Below the pieces are notes generated by a model that saw only the letters and a list, made by a program, of their open reading frames with translations, was not told the origin of the DNA and did no database searches. Positions 10,171 through 22,212 of a DNA stretch of 64,000 bases are shown one piece after another (within the stretch, counting starts at the first letter, position 1; each line of letters opens with the position of its first letter). A program made the position numbers and the translations under genes. Origin of the DNA: Psilocybe azurescens (lineage: Eukaryota; Basidiomycota; Agaricomycetes; Agaricales; Agrocybaceae). The DNA lies in the NCBI GenBank assembly GCA_023853785.1, contig JAJIRX010000681.1, positions 558,001 through 622,000 on the forward strand, written 5' to 3'.

Positions 10171-11584
10171 TCAGAAGAGACCATCCATGACCTTTCTTGA
10201 CGCTTCTACTCCAAGCTAACAACAGAAGATCAGATAAGCATATTATTTTAACTAGGACATAAAACTCACGAAAGTGGCAGCGTTTGCGGGGAAAGCCTAA
10301 GTCATGAGGAATCAGTACACGGTAGGGATGACGGTGGCCACAATGGAAACTCACGCGTGCCATGGCTGGTCCAAATCCTTTCCAGAGGGCGCGAACACCA
10401 TCCTGAGCGATCGTTTTGCGAGCACAGTCCAACAAGCCGGAGTACGTCCCTGTTGGTGCGGACTGTATTCTTGATTTCAGAACCTAATTTTGCGCACGGT
10501 TTTCATCTTTAGCTGAATTGGCACATAAAGAATATCGATAGAACATACGTCCGGAGGAATTGCCAACGACCACATGGCGACACCCGCAGTGCCTCCAGCA
10601 ACGATGATAGCACCTAAATTAAGCTCCGATGGCGAGGATCCGGCTGGAGTTAATGCTTTTTCGTTATTTCGTACGCTGCAAAGTATCTATTTAGAAAAAA
10701 ATTAACTCGCATTCATGAAGATTGATGAAAGCAAAACATACGCTGCACTTCCAGGACCATCGCGAGCAAGTGTGGCACCTGTACCGCGGAAAATACTCTT
10801 AACACCTCCTTCTTTGTACAGATGCTTCAATACATCGACAACACCCGTGTATTTAGTTTGAGAGCTTGCTTGGCCTTGAATCTAAGAATGAAAGTTAGTC
10901 ATATCACGCAATAGATTGTTTAAACGAAGACGACCATGTTACCTGCAGCAAGACTTTGGCGCGTTCAACTGGGGCAGTGACCAGCGTGGTAGGGACGGCG
11001 GACAAGAAACCAGCTGCCGCAAGCTCAGCAACGGATAGAGATTCCGAGGTCCGCTTCGGTGTGAGAGCAAAGATTAACTGCTTCGATGTGTCATATGCCT
11101 GGAGAACGTGAGGAGATCAGATGGTCTGGATTGACATAAATATGCGAAAGTACCCAGAAAGACACCGCGAAGATGGGTGTAACACCCAACAGAGGGGGCA
11201 CCATACCCCGATACAAACTGTGACAAGCTTCATCAATAGATTATAGCTTCTATACACAATAATAACGTACCCTGTAATACCATCCTTAGCTACTGTCTTC
11301 TTGACTACATCAATTGCCCCTGTATATGCACCAGGAGCAGCAGTTTGGAGTCTCGTCTTGGTGAGATCAAATGGGTGACCTGTAGATCATCATCATCTGG
11401 GCTCCTAGCACGAATTCTGGAAGAACATACCAACAAAGACGGCAGCAACACCTCCGAACCCTCCTGCAATGAACGATTTAGCGGACTCGGCTGCCGATCC
11501 ACGGCTTTCCTCTACGGGTGGTGCTTCGCTACTCTGCTACCGAACTCAACAAATATCCAAAGCAATTAGAAAAAAACCCACCAT
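10171..11584 (-). CDS. CRC1: Mitochondrial carnitine/acylcarnitine carrier
   Basis: This is an SLC25-family inner-membrane carrier that exchanges acylcarnitine for carnitine, feeding fatty-acid oxidation. Three carrier repeats are visible with the signatures HPFDLTKTRLQ, APVERAKVLLQ and PPDVIKSRIQ. The strings GLYRGMVPPLLGVTPIFAVS, RDGPGSAAYFAAYE and KGFGPAMARAFPANAATF are diagnostic of the CRC1 subgroup. The last exon reads LGVEASRKVMDGLF and stops at 10171-10173. There are about nine exons and no frame break. The start is placed at 11582-11584, where an ATG is followed at once by a gtgggt donor. The 45-base intron (11537-11581, branch-like ctaat) joins it in phase to QSSEAPPVEESRGSAAES. A different upstream start cannot be excluded. 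Confidence 0.93.
11582..11584 (-). other. First coding exon consisting only of ATG (CRC1)
   Basis: The ATG is followed directly by gtgggt. Acceptor gttcggtag opens the next exon in phase at CAG AGT AGC. Upstream of that exon the frame is closed by the TAG of the acceptor, so a spliced start is needed. Confidence 0.55.
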
Positions 11585-11887
11585 TTTTTAGATGCAGGCA
11601 GACGCGCCGAGGTGTTATGGAGGGTTGGTTGGAGGCAGAGAGACCGTTTTCGAGCGGGCAACCGAAAGATGGCTTGTCCCTTTACATTTTCGGACTGGAT
11701 GACTAGCGGACCGGACGACTTCCCGTTTTCACATGTATTATACCCGATCAATCTCCTACCGTGGTGGATATCCACAAGAAATTCATATATTCATACATAA
11801 GTATTAGTAGATATACCGTTGAGGGTTGAAAGTACAGATGTCGTCTAAGACCAATGGAAAACAAATGTTCTATGCTGTAAAATGTTT
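11585..11887. other. Intergenic stretch, CRC1 promoter side
   Basis: This lies between the CRC1 start and the end of the fasciclin gene. I find no coding pattern or repeat. Confidence 0.4.
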
Positions 11888-14714
11888 CTATGAATCGTCA
11901 TCACGTCCAAACCCTCCTACAGGTTCATAAGTTGCCTCCGTCGTATCTCGCCTCCATACCAACCTCACTCCATAGAAGAAGCCGCATATAGCCAATACTC
12001 CAAATCCGCCTACAACCGAAGGCGCCCAGTATTCGTACCACCATGACGGCTGGTAGGGGATCAACAACCGGTCGATTTGGATGACGCCGCCTGTTCCGGT
12101 ACCAGTCGTAGATCGACCCCAACCTTGAACACGCGCTGAATCTGCCATGCCATTAGTACCGCGAGCGCCTTTAATCCCGACAACATAATCTTTGCTGTCT
12201 GTTCTCTTCTGGAAAACAATGTCTCCATAAGCAGACGAAGGTGAGCGAAGCGTGGAGTAGGTCGCATCGTCGAAAACCAGAGGTTGATTGTTGTTGCGCG
12301 AAGAACGAGAATTAGAATCAGCTAGTTCATTCGTTGTTGGTGGTGTGGGAATAAGATGCTGGGTAACAATTTTCTGAAGGCCTTCGAGGTCCGAGTATAA
12401 TTGGGTAAGATTGTATTGCTTGAAAGCATCATCCGTAGGACATAACAAAGTCCAACCCGCGTTGCCGTACTTGTCGTCCGTCCAGGGAGATCCTTCCGGA
12501 GGTGAAGTTCCGTTCAATATCCATTCAAAACCAGCTTTGTTGACCAAGGTGGCCATCGTGCTACCTTTGCAGCTTTCACGAGCTTTCCGATGGTCAACTC
12601 CACCGATCGAGGAATCATAATGTCCGACAATTCGTGTACAACGCCAGTTCGCGTGAGCAAATCCTGAGGGTAGATTTCAGCCTTCAGCCCAGCCCACCCT
12701 CCACTAGAACTGATAAGAGAAGTCCCGTCTGAGACGCGGTCAATCTTGACATCCGTCCCTTCTAGAGTAGCAAAACTATGCTGAGAGCCGTTGATGAGTT
12801 GCTGAGTATATTGCACAGTGTTTAAGGCGTGGTGCAAAATGACGTTCTCGAGGTCGTCTTTCGAAGACGGCGCCAAGAGATGGGCGCTGACCAACAATCC
12901 GAGGCGCGTAAATGCTTGATTGCGAGGTATTAAAAGAGTTGTGCTAGGGGTGTTCCTTAGTATCTCCGCCTTCGACGTCGAAAATATAGCGGCCAAGAAA
13001 GAAGAAAAGGTCCAACGAAGGTAAAGCCGCTTGGAAGGCGTCCGGCGGTGGAACAAGAGGACGTGACACAAAGTAGACCAATGTATCATATATTTCCACT
13101 GATCATTATGAGCGCGGAGCCGTTTGACGGTTAGTAAAGACATACCAGGATTTCCAATAACGCCAGCACCACCAAACCTGATGCTTTTCTCCGCTGTTTT
13201 CTTCTTGTCATCAGAATGAACCTCAATGGACATTACTTGGCGGCCACCATTTAAGCCCGGTTCTTGTAACGCTGTTTCAAGCAGACTTCCATTCTTTAAT
13301 TTGTCTGCTGTCCACTTTCCCGGGATGAAGTGATACTGAAGTAATTTTTTCAGTTCCTCCGACCCTGGCTCTGGAAATTCAGGATCGTCGAAGATAGATA
13401 TGATGTCATCACGTGGCGCAAGGATGGTATATTTTGTATTGGTGTCGTTGATGAGGCTGACAAGATTGACTGAGTGAAGAAGAGAAACAAACTTCGTGCA
13501 ATTGAGAGCCAATAGATACTTCTCGGGGGTTAATTTGAGAGTATCAAGAGGGAAAAGGAGAGAGGACACAAGATGTAGAACTCCGTTTGATGCATAGATA
13601 TCTGGTTCTACCAGCCTGGCATCTTGAACATTGGTGCCATCTGGTGTTACGACAATATCTAACTTTGTGCCCTTGATGGTTGTCACTGTAAAAGAATGGT
13701 TTACACAGAATGTCACAACTGTACTCATTAATGCCTCTTACAGGTTGGAGATGACTCAAAAGACTCGGACCAACTGACATGGTCATCTATGACGGCGTGC
13801 ATGTCCAATATGCGATTTAAGTCCTCCGATGCAAACTCGCTTTCAAGATAGAGTCGCTCAATGGGGTGCAGTTCATTCCAAGCTTCATTTAAGGGAAGAA
13901 ATAGGGTCATTTCAGATGTTGCGTTGAGGCGTCCTAGAATTTCAGCGGTGGAGATTTTCTGAAAATATGATATGGATGGATGCTGCGAGATGACGGTGGC
14001 TACTCAGAGAGTTAATCCAGGTCTGGCTATCTGAGGGCAGAACGATTTTTGCGCACCTAAATCCGGTGGAGGCTCTAGGACATCTGCAATCCCTAGCAAA
14101 ATGCCGTTACCAGCGTCTTGCAGTCCCTTTATGATCTTTGCTCCATTCTTTCCAAAGTGGTCGACACCAATATTCGCACTTTCCTTATGAGCACCTAGAC
14201 GAATTCTCTGAGCCTCGCCTCCAAGTGTTCCCCCAGGTATGGGCAACCATGGTGGATATGGTGGAGGTTCGCGAGAAGGCGGATCAACGGGTTTCCGTGG
14301 ATAGAGTAAAGTCTTATAGGGAGTGACTTTGTCGTCTGTTGGAAGTGCCGAGAGAGTCTCATTAAGCAGATGATAGAGAAGTTGTTGCCTGAGCTGCTCC
14401 TGGAGGTTGTCTGGCACGAAGTCCCCGTCGTCCTGAAGCACGTCGAACCACAGAGAATTGGTCAACGAATGCTTTTTAATAGCGTCGTTCGTTGGAGCAA
14501 ACAAAGTACTTCCATTGAGTTTATTTAGAGTAGGAATGAGACGGGTTCGTTGAAGCAATCGCAATAAAGTGCTGTAGTCTGGGTCTGCACCAAGGGCATC
14601 AACTAGAGTCATAGAGAGAGGGGCAAGAGAGGCCCACGGTGCCTGAGGTGGTAATGCAAGCACTGGCTGTATAGCAGCCAGTAGCGCCAAAGGCAGGCAG
14701 GCTGCTAAGAGCAT
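11888..14714 (-). CDS. Multi-fasciclin (FAS1) type I membrane protein, two frame breaks
   Basis: The start at 14714 begins a clear signal peptide (MLLAACLPLALLAAIQPVLA). About 880 residues follow with several FAS1 domains, seen as STLFAPTNDAIKKHS, MTLFLPLNEAWNELHP, KYTILAPRDDIISIF, TTLLIPRNQAFTRLG and WTLLCPTDDAFKQYN, each the FAS1 box 1. A C-terminal transmembrane helix (about 12010-11960) and a short charged tail ending GGFGRDDDS close it. FAS1 proteins mediate adhesion; yeast YLR001C, a vacuolar membrane protein of this layout, is the nearest relative I can name. Introns near 14050, 13735 and 13137 splice in phase. Two breaks are seen: an extra base in the run at 13005-13008 (SLDL to SSFLAAIFSTS) and a missing G at 12564-12565 (VKAAKGST to MATLVNKAG). 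Confidence 0.82.
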
Positions 14715-14896
14715 GTTTGAAGAGAGAGTTGCTAGTAACTGCGCGGCATTGGACAGACCCACCAAGTTCTACTGCCAGGGGGGGTATGACATGGTACCAC
14801 GTGATTTCCTTCCAGTGTGTTCAATTCATTCCGTTGTAGTTCGTATCCGATTCCGTTCATTGTAGGAGACATAGTATCATAATCCATCCTCATGAC
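14715..14896. promoter_or_regulatory. Compact divergent promoter, FAS1 protein / RAV1, with CACGTG box
   Basis: These 182 bases separate two divergent starts. A CACGTG palindrome (14798-14803, followed by AT) sits about midway. Confidence 0.45.
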
Positions 14897-17800
14897 ATGC
14901 TTGGAATCCACCAGACTCTTACTGGGTACCCCGCCGAAGGTGTCCAGTATCTCGTACGCGGACGAGAGGCCTTCCTTGTGAGAGTTTCCCGTTTCAATAA
15001 CCCCGGCTGCGCTCATGACTTTTAGCTCTACCCCTCTGCAGATGCTGTTATCATATTAAATGCCCACACACTCGCCCTCGTTCGCGTCCTTGCATTCTGG
15101 GAAGCGTTCCCTGGACTAAGGCACTCTGGAGACAAGATATCTTGCTTATCCGTCGACTCAGGCATGAAGCTTGTGCGTCTCTGTCGGCACGCCCTTCGAA
15201 TCATCTCATCAAATGTATCTCATAGATTGTCGCGTCAATAAAATCGAGACTTGCCGCTTGGTCTCTCTCCGATATTCAAGAAGGCACCTGGCGCATACAC
15301 TCAACACTCGTACTTCCTGAAGGTCACAATGTTACAACTCTCGACAATAAAGCTGGTACACCCGTCACCCTGTCTATCGACGCGATCTAATCCTTTCTAG
15401 GCCTTCTTGCCGTTGGTTGTCAGAAACAGCTGTCCATATATACCCTGGTTCTGGAAAACGAACTTCCAACTTGGTCCAAGAAGTGGACAGTGGGGTCGGT
15501 GGATATAGCTCCTTGTTATTATCGTTGATTACTCATTTACCATCGTAGGACACCTACACCTGTGCTCTTGAATTTCGCTCCTTCTTTAATGTATATTGCG
15601 ACTGTCTCCAAAGTATGTAATCTATTGACCAAATTTCTTTTAAAAATTTCTGGATTAAAATGTCTTGATCAGAAAGACAATGCAGTTCGCCTGTATTCCA
15701 CAACATCAGGTCGCCAAACTCAACTAATTCCTCACCCACGCCCCGTCATAAAATTATCTTGGAGACGCTCTCAGGCCTCGAGTCGGTGCGCTTGAAGCAT
15801 ATTTCTGTTCAGCGGCAAATTTCATGACATGATATTCAGTGACGATTTCATCCTCTATTCTGTTACTTCGGATGCTACTTTACGTATATTTTTTCCTGTT
15901 CTGGATGTCCCCGACTATCTGCAGCTTCATGCGTCTCTCGACATTTATGCATCTTTACCGTTATCAGTTGTTAACCAGCTGGAATCATCTGTATCTTCAG
16001 TGTTTTGGTTAGACCGAAGGACAACGGAGAAGGTTATCGATTATATACTGAAAGATCCAACACAAGTCGATGAAGCCCACAAGAGGCGAATAAAAGAAAT
16101 CAAAGATGATGGTTGGGATTTATTTCTCAGAATCTTGGCCGATGGATCTGTCGTCGTCACTGGGGTAGCCGTAAGTTTCTCGTGAAATCAGCTTTGTATT
16201 CTTCATTAATCTCTTTTTAGAATATAGATCGTCGTCCACCCACCCTTCTACAATATTTTACCCTGCAACAATCTCAACCTTCCATCTTTTCTAGTCCGCC
16301 TACCTATCTGTATGTTCTGCCTAATCCGGATCCAAGTCTTTTGACAGTGATCACGTCTCCGCCACTCATGTCGATGGATCTCTCACCCCTCACTTTTTTT
16401 TGACGCTCAGTCTCAAGGGCTGAAAATGAATTCTTCATGTCTGGAGCGCATAGCAGAGGAAGAATCTGAAATTATTCGATTTATTCGTACTCCGGAAGGC
16501 AGAGGTGTTGGTGCACTTCGATCTGGCGGCGGTGGGGAAGCATGGCAAGTTCATGAACGTGGCACAAAGCTGGTGCGAGCCGGTACATGGGATCGAGCAG
16601 ATTTTGTCGTCGTTTTGGCTAATGGTACGCCACACTATAACGTACACACGCTCGAAATTTCACAAACATCTTTGGCAGGTCTACACTTTGTCACTTACTC
16701 GAAGGACGGCGGCTTACTGAAACTACATTCATCTCCCCCCTCAAACCGTCATAGTCACTAACTTGGAATCTTTATTTACCGTACCCTCACCATCATTTTA
16801 TGAATTCATAATTGGTGTAACCACTGATTTCACCATTGTTCAACTTGAGGTAACGGACCTTCCCAGCTTGTCCGTTATCTGTCGGCAACGGCTACCACTG
16901 GCGTATACTCCAAAATTCATTTTGCCTGTAGACCCAATGGCTTGGGGTCATACGCGGGATTGGGCTGGCCATGACGTTCTTCTCAGCATTTCTGAAGACG
17001 GCGAGATCGCATTTTGGGTCCCTGAAGTTAGTGTAGAGGGTAGCTGGAAGTGTACTCGGAAAGTGCGCACTGGCCGGACTGGATTTCGCAAAGTCCGATG
17101 TAGTTCCGCCAAGAAAACGGTCCTCAGTGAGCCTTTCTACGTTTTTACACCCGTTCCAGGCTGTTGGACCATCTCTTTGCAGTTGTTGGCAGTGTAGCCG
17201 GAGACGAACTGACTATCTGGGATTCAACTGAATCGGAATTTGCGTCTGGGCTGGAATATTGCAAAGAGTACAGGTGCTGCAATTTCGTTATTGAATGCTT
17301 TACAACGCGCCAGACTTATACATGGTTTGTCAAACAGAGAACTTATACTTGACCTGGATTGGAGCTCTACACCTGAGATGCAATCGATTTTGGCCGTTGG
17401 ATACCAGCATCGAGTTGATATTCTTTGCCAACGAAGAATGACTTATTTCGCCGAAGTGCCGGACCCTGGGTGGGGTCTTTGTCGAACGATTGACATATCA
17501 GGGTGGGCTTCACGTCACTTTTCAAAAACACTCAACTCAAGTTTCCGATAGGCTCACCCCATACCCTATAAGCGACTCAATCTGGCTAGCACATGGATCT
17601 TTCTTAATTGCAGCTGGGCAACAGATGTACCTGTTCAGCGAGCCGCCTCGGGATAAAACATTTGTAACCCCGTCGGAAGAGAGTCTCTTCGAGTACGTTG
17701 CGCGCCAGAATGGACCCCTTGACGACTACCATCCGCAAATGCTGCTTCAGTGTTTGATATGGGGTAGGCTCACTTTCTTATTTATTGGCATTTCGATTCT

Positions 17801-19873
17801 AAATTGTTTCTTCTAGATAAAATTGAACTTGTCAAGGATGTTATCATTAATCTCGCTCGTTTTCTATTAGCCGGGAAATCAGAAACTGAGGCCACTAAAT
17901 TACCACACCTTCCGACCGACAGGTTTTTAAAGAAAAACCACCCAACGCAGGCGGTGAGCGAATAAGATAAAAATGGTGGTTATACATTTATTTATTTGAA
18001 CGTTCTACACAGCGTGTCAATAAAAAGCAATACAAATCGCTTTTTAACGGGACTATATCCCCTATTGAAGAGTGAGCCTAGAAACCATTTCGTATTCCGG
18101 TAGTTGACATCCCCACCAGTTCCAGCGCCATTGATTTCTCTCGACCACTAATCACTCGCCTGATAGAGAAACTTGAGTCAGATCCCTTGCCAAATCTTTC
18201 ACCAAACGAACAAGCACATCTCGTTGTGCTGATACAAACAACATTAGAGGTACACTATAACTTTATCTACTGTATTCAAGTATTCATGTCCTTCCCAGAT
18301 TGACGAGCAAAGACGTTCCCTGGACTCGAACGGACTTCGCTATCTTATTTCAATGAGATCGTTTTATATCATCAATCGTAGGGCATCCAATCGAGACGAA
18401 ATTACTGCAGGATCTAGTAAATCAGGCCGTCGTGAACGCCTTCGTTATCGTGATATGGTCTGGGCATTTCATAGTGAAAGCCAGGATCTTCTTTTGGATG
18501 CATCCATTGCATCTTGCAACGGTAAAATGACTTGGTCAGATGCTAGAGCCTTGGGAATAGCTCTTTGGATGACTTCGGGCGAGACTTTGGTTGGTTAACT
18601 TGGCGAAACCCGGTGATAATCAAAGCTGATCATTATGACTTTCACCAGAAATCGCACATCGAGGTTATTGCGCGAAATGAATACATGGCTGGTGAGTATC
18701 GGGATCCTACCGCATGCTCCCTTCTATACTTCGCACTTGGCAAGCACAAACTCGTCCATGGATTATGGAGACAAGCTGCATGGCATAAAGAGCAAAACGT
18801 CATGTTGAAATTCCTCAGCAACGATTTCTCTCAAGAACGATGGCGGACAGCAGCACAAAAGAATGCATTTGCTTTGCTTAGCAAGCAAAGATTCGGTTTG
18901 TCCTCTTCAGGATCTCTATGATGCAGGATTGCTTATACGTGACCCCAGAATATGCAGCTGCCTTTTTCTTGCTAGGAGGCTCTTTAAAGGATGCTGTGAA
19001 CGTCTGTATTAAACAACTCGGTGATTTCCAGCTTGCCATTGCTCTTGCGCGCATAGTCGAGCAGGGCAACGAAGGACCAATATTAAAGGAAATCATCACA
19101 AATACTGTGCTTCCGATAGCTTTCAAGTCTGGTAATCGATGGCTTGGTAGTTGGGCGTTTTGGCTATTACACCGTCGCGATCTAGCTGTCCGAGTACTCT
19201 TGGTAAGTTCAATGCTCCCAACTAGTTGGAGTAATTCTTATGGCGCTTCGAAGACTCCCCTGCAAGACATCGCGTCAGCTTTCAATGTCCAAGTAACTGA
19301 GATAGGAGAACCTCATTACGACGACCCAGGGCTAGCACTTTTGTTCTCTCAGTTAAGATCAAAAACACTTCAAGCTGCCACGGGTACCAGCGAGATATCT
19401 GGCCGAGCCGAGTTCAATTTCGTCTTGCAGATGGCGCGCGTGTTTTGCCGGATGGGTGATTCATTGCATATTCTTTATTCTCTGATCCCATCTAAATGAT
19501 TTCTTTAGGCTGCCATGCGTTAGCTCTTGACCTCGTCAGTTCATGGTCATTCGCTCGTCCATCGACAGCAGTCCGCGAAGGGAGATTGCTTGAAAATCCA
19601 GTAATATCAGCTCCCGCGCCTAATCGGCCTTTATTCCCTCTCGGACCTGCCATGAGGCGCAGGTCATCTATTCTGATTGATATGGATATTGTATCGTTAC
19701 CCCCGACTCGCAAAGCATCGCCTACGGAGGAACCTACATCGAATTCTCATCCAATTGAGACAATTCAAGAAGAAAACGACTTATTTGCACGCAAAGCAGG
19801 CCTTGGAAATTTGATGAAGTCTGCGAAACACGATGTCAACGTACCGGAATTCGATATGAATGCATTCTTTTGA
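14897..19873 (+). CDS. RAV1: RAVE complex subunit 1 (Rabconnectin-3/DmX-like)
   Basis: RAV1 is the large scaffold of the RAVE complex, which reassembles V-ATPase V1 and Vo sectors on vacuole and endosome membranes. The start MLGIHQTLTGYPAEG (exon 14897-14977) splices to LYPSADAVIILNAHTL. Beta-propeller stretches follow (LAFWEAFPGLRHSG, IYTLVLENELPTWSKKW, VRLYSTTSGRQTQLIPH, GDELTIWDSTESEFASGLEY). The RAVE C-terminal region has ALGKHKLVHGLWRQAAWH, EYAAAFFLLGGSLKDAV and GSWAFWLLHRRDLAVRVLL, ending VPEFDMNAFF. There are about 20 exons and 1300 residues. The frame breaks at T9 (16394-16402, base missing) and C6 (16737-16742, base extra). The phase also fails near 17114-17117, 18067-18074 and 18098-18102. 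The number of breaks makes a pseudogene or poor base quality possible, but both ends and the conserved motifs are intact. Confidence 0.88.
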
Positions 19874-20151
19874 GCTCCCGCGTCCCGAAACGAGATGTAG
19901 AATTATACTCTTTCACTCCAAAACTTTACAGCTTAGGACATGTGTAGACATCGTAGATGTACTTGAGTATAGGTTACGAACGCCAATTATTGCTTCTGTC
20001 AGAATGCTCCAAAACGTTGAAATCATCCAAACTTAGCCTATTCCATTCTTTTCCACATTCGAACAACAAACAAGAGTGTCTGGGCGTTGAGGGTAAAATA
20101 AAACGTAAATTCATCGTATAGGTCAAATGTCGCTCCTAACCCCTGAGCTAT
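19874..20151. other. Intergenic stretch between convergent RAV1 and GDI1
   Basis: This is 3' flank only. No feature is recognised. Confidence 0.4.
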
Positions 20152-21815
20152 TTATCCTTGAACTTCTACGTCTCGTTTCTTGAGAACAAGATCTGTTCCG
20201 GTAACTCGCTTCCACACATCTTGAACATCTTCAACAACTGTTTCGAAATGAGAGGTCGCATCGTAGGAGCGAGTTATAAAGATGTTGTCAGCTTCGCCGG
20301 AACTGGTTGGCGTGTATAATGGGGTGATATCGACAAATCTGAGGCAAAGTCGGTTAACCAAAAAGTAGCTGAACATTTGATAAGAGCATACTTGTCATAG
20401 ATAGGTCCGAGTAGTTCAAGCCCGGGCCTAATTTCAAGCTCAGGCTTGTCTGTCTCCACAATAGTACTGACGATAGCGACGTAGACATCCTTAGCGCAAA
20501 CATTATGCGTAGAAGAGACCATTGCGATGTATATATCTATATTGTTATAGTCAGTAGCAGAATCTCTCTGGCCGCAAACTCATTCTCACCGTTTCTGCGA
20601 CCAACTTGATTTTGAGGGATGATAATCTGGCAACTGTCGGAGTCTTCTGTCCCTGGAATTGGGTGTTTAAGGAAGCAGATTGCTCTGACAACCTTGCCTT
20701 CTTCGATAACCCTGACCTTTCCACCATCACTGCCATTGCCACCAAAGTAACTAGGGTCACCAATGACTTGCTTGGCCTTTACAGTTTCGCCAGCGCTAGT
20801 CACTCCCACAAATTTACCGTCAGAATCCGTGACGATAGCCTCGATTGGCTTGTCCAACATATAGGTGCCACCATAAATGGCACTCAGTCGAGCGAAAGAT
20901 TGGGGAAGTTCACCGAGACCATAGAGAGGGTAAATATACGGCGACTTTCCGTACCGAGCCATGGAAGAGGTATACAAAATGATGCGATCGTACGTTGGGC
21001 GCGCCGGTTTTGTGATATAGCTATGAAACATAAGAAATGCGGATTATCATTGTGACTTGAGCGGTAATACGCACTCATCGTCCAAGTAAAGTGCCATAGC
21101 ATGTCCAATGAAATCTTGAGTACCTGGTTCAAGCCCAAACTTCTCGTAGACAGTCTTCATACTATCCCTGTCAAGGTTGAGACCTATTCGAAGATCAATG
21201 GCACGAAAACGTAATAAATGATTCGCCTAAGCACCTTGATGTGTGGCAGGGTCTGAATCTTTCCATCCTTGTAAAAACTCGAAGAATTTTTTGGCCCGTC
21301 TCTTCTCAAAGAGACCCATTAAGGGGGATCTCACGGCCTCCATTTCCGTACTGGGCACCTTCGATATCTTGCCATCGCGATAAACAAAGCTCCCTGCAAT
21401 CTGTTTGAATTCGAGATATCGAGTGACATCCGTGTGGACGAGGATCTTGGTCAACTCTCCAGAAGCAATGATAAACTTGGGGACGAGGTCGACGGCGTAG
21501 TCACGGTCACGACCGAGTTCTGTAGGAGGTGTTTGATCTGGACGGAATTTGCGATACAACTTACCGTTCGCGTTGGCTCAGAATAGGGGTTAATCATGAA
21601 TTATTTGGGCACTACCTGAGTAAGGTTTAAGCTGGCACTATCCCCTCCGTAGTAGTCATTTCTATCCATATGAAGGACCTTCTTGCCTTCAACGGAGAGA
21701 AGACCTGAAAGAATGCATTCTGTAAGACCAGTGCCCAACACGATAACCTAGAGGTCGAAGTCAGCATGGTCTTAATCCTTATTACACCATGGTCGACTTA
21801 CGTCGTATTTTTCAT
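20152..21815 (-). CDS. GDI1: Rab GDP-dissociation inhibitor
   Basis: GDI extracts prenylated GDP-bound Rab GTPases from membranes and returns them to donor compartments. The start at 21815 reads MDEKYD and continues across an intron to [15 protein letters not shown] (dinucleotide-fold glycines). [17 protein letters not shown] follows, then [48 protein letters not shown], and [20 protein letters not shown]. The Rab-binding and C-terminal parts follow to the stop at 20152-20154. The protein is about 450 residues, the usual length for GDI. All intron junctions I checked keep phase and no frame break was seen. A CACGTG box lies about 125 bases upstream of the start. Confidence 0.95.
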
Positions 21816-22212
21816 CCATAGATAGTGATTTCTGATAGGTAGATGCTGCAGAGAATGGTAAGAAGTAGTGTTAAATGAGGGAATCGTTGTTGTGGTTAGC
21901 CGCTTTATCGATCTCCTAACAGGTGGAGTGACGGCAGCTCACGTGAGCCTTGAGCTTGAGGGTTGAAGGTTGGTTTGTAACTTAAAATCATAATGGCCAA
22001 CAGGTTACAGAAATTAATTGCATGCAAAAATGTCAATAGAATGCAGATATGTACAGTAAAATAAGCACAGACAGATGTATTATGAAGTCTCAATCTGTTC
22101 TTGACAAGAAATTAGAACCCAAGATGGACAGAAGAATTTCGACAACTATCTACGACTTCTATATGTAGTATACGTCTCAATCAATCATCAATCAATTCGA
22201 ACTTGAATTCAT
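21816..22212. other. Intergenic stretch upstream of GDI1
   Basis: It contains the GDI1 promoter side with CACGTG at 21940-21945 and the 3' flank of the Myb gene. Nothing else is recognised. Confidence 0.4.

Noticed and set aside
14732..15016. Minus-strand frame of 94 codons between the FAS1 and RAV1 genes, starting MSAAGVIETGNSHKEG
   Set aside because: It overlaps the first exon and intron of RAV1 on the plus strand, whose start and splice fit the family. The minus frame has no known relatives I can recall and is most likely a shadow.
18075..18102. Very short intron (gtgagc to ggtag) to explain the RAV1 phase problem
   Set aside because: At under 35 bases it is too short for splicing here, and joining gives a stop codon. 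The stretch itself reads like conserved coding sequence in another frame.
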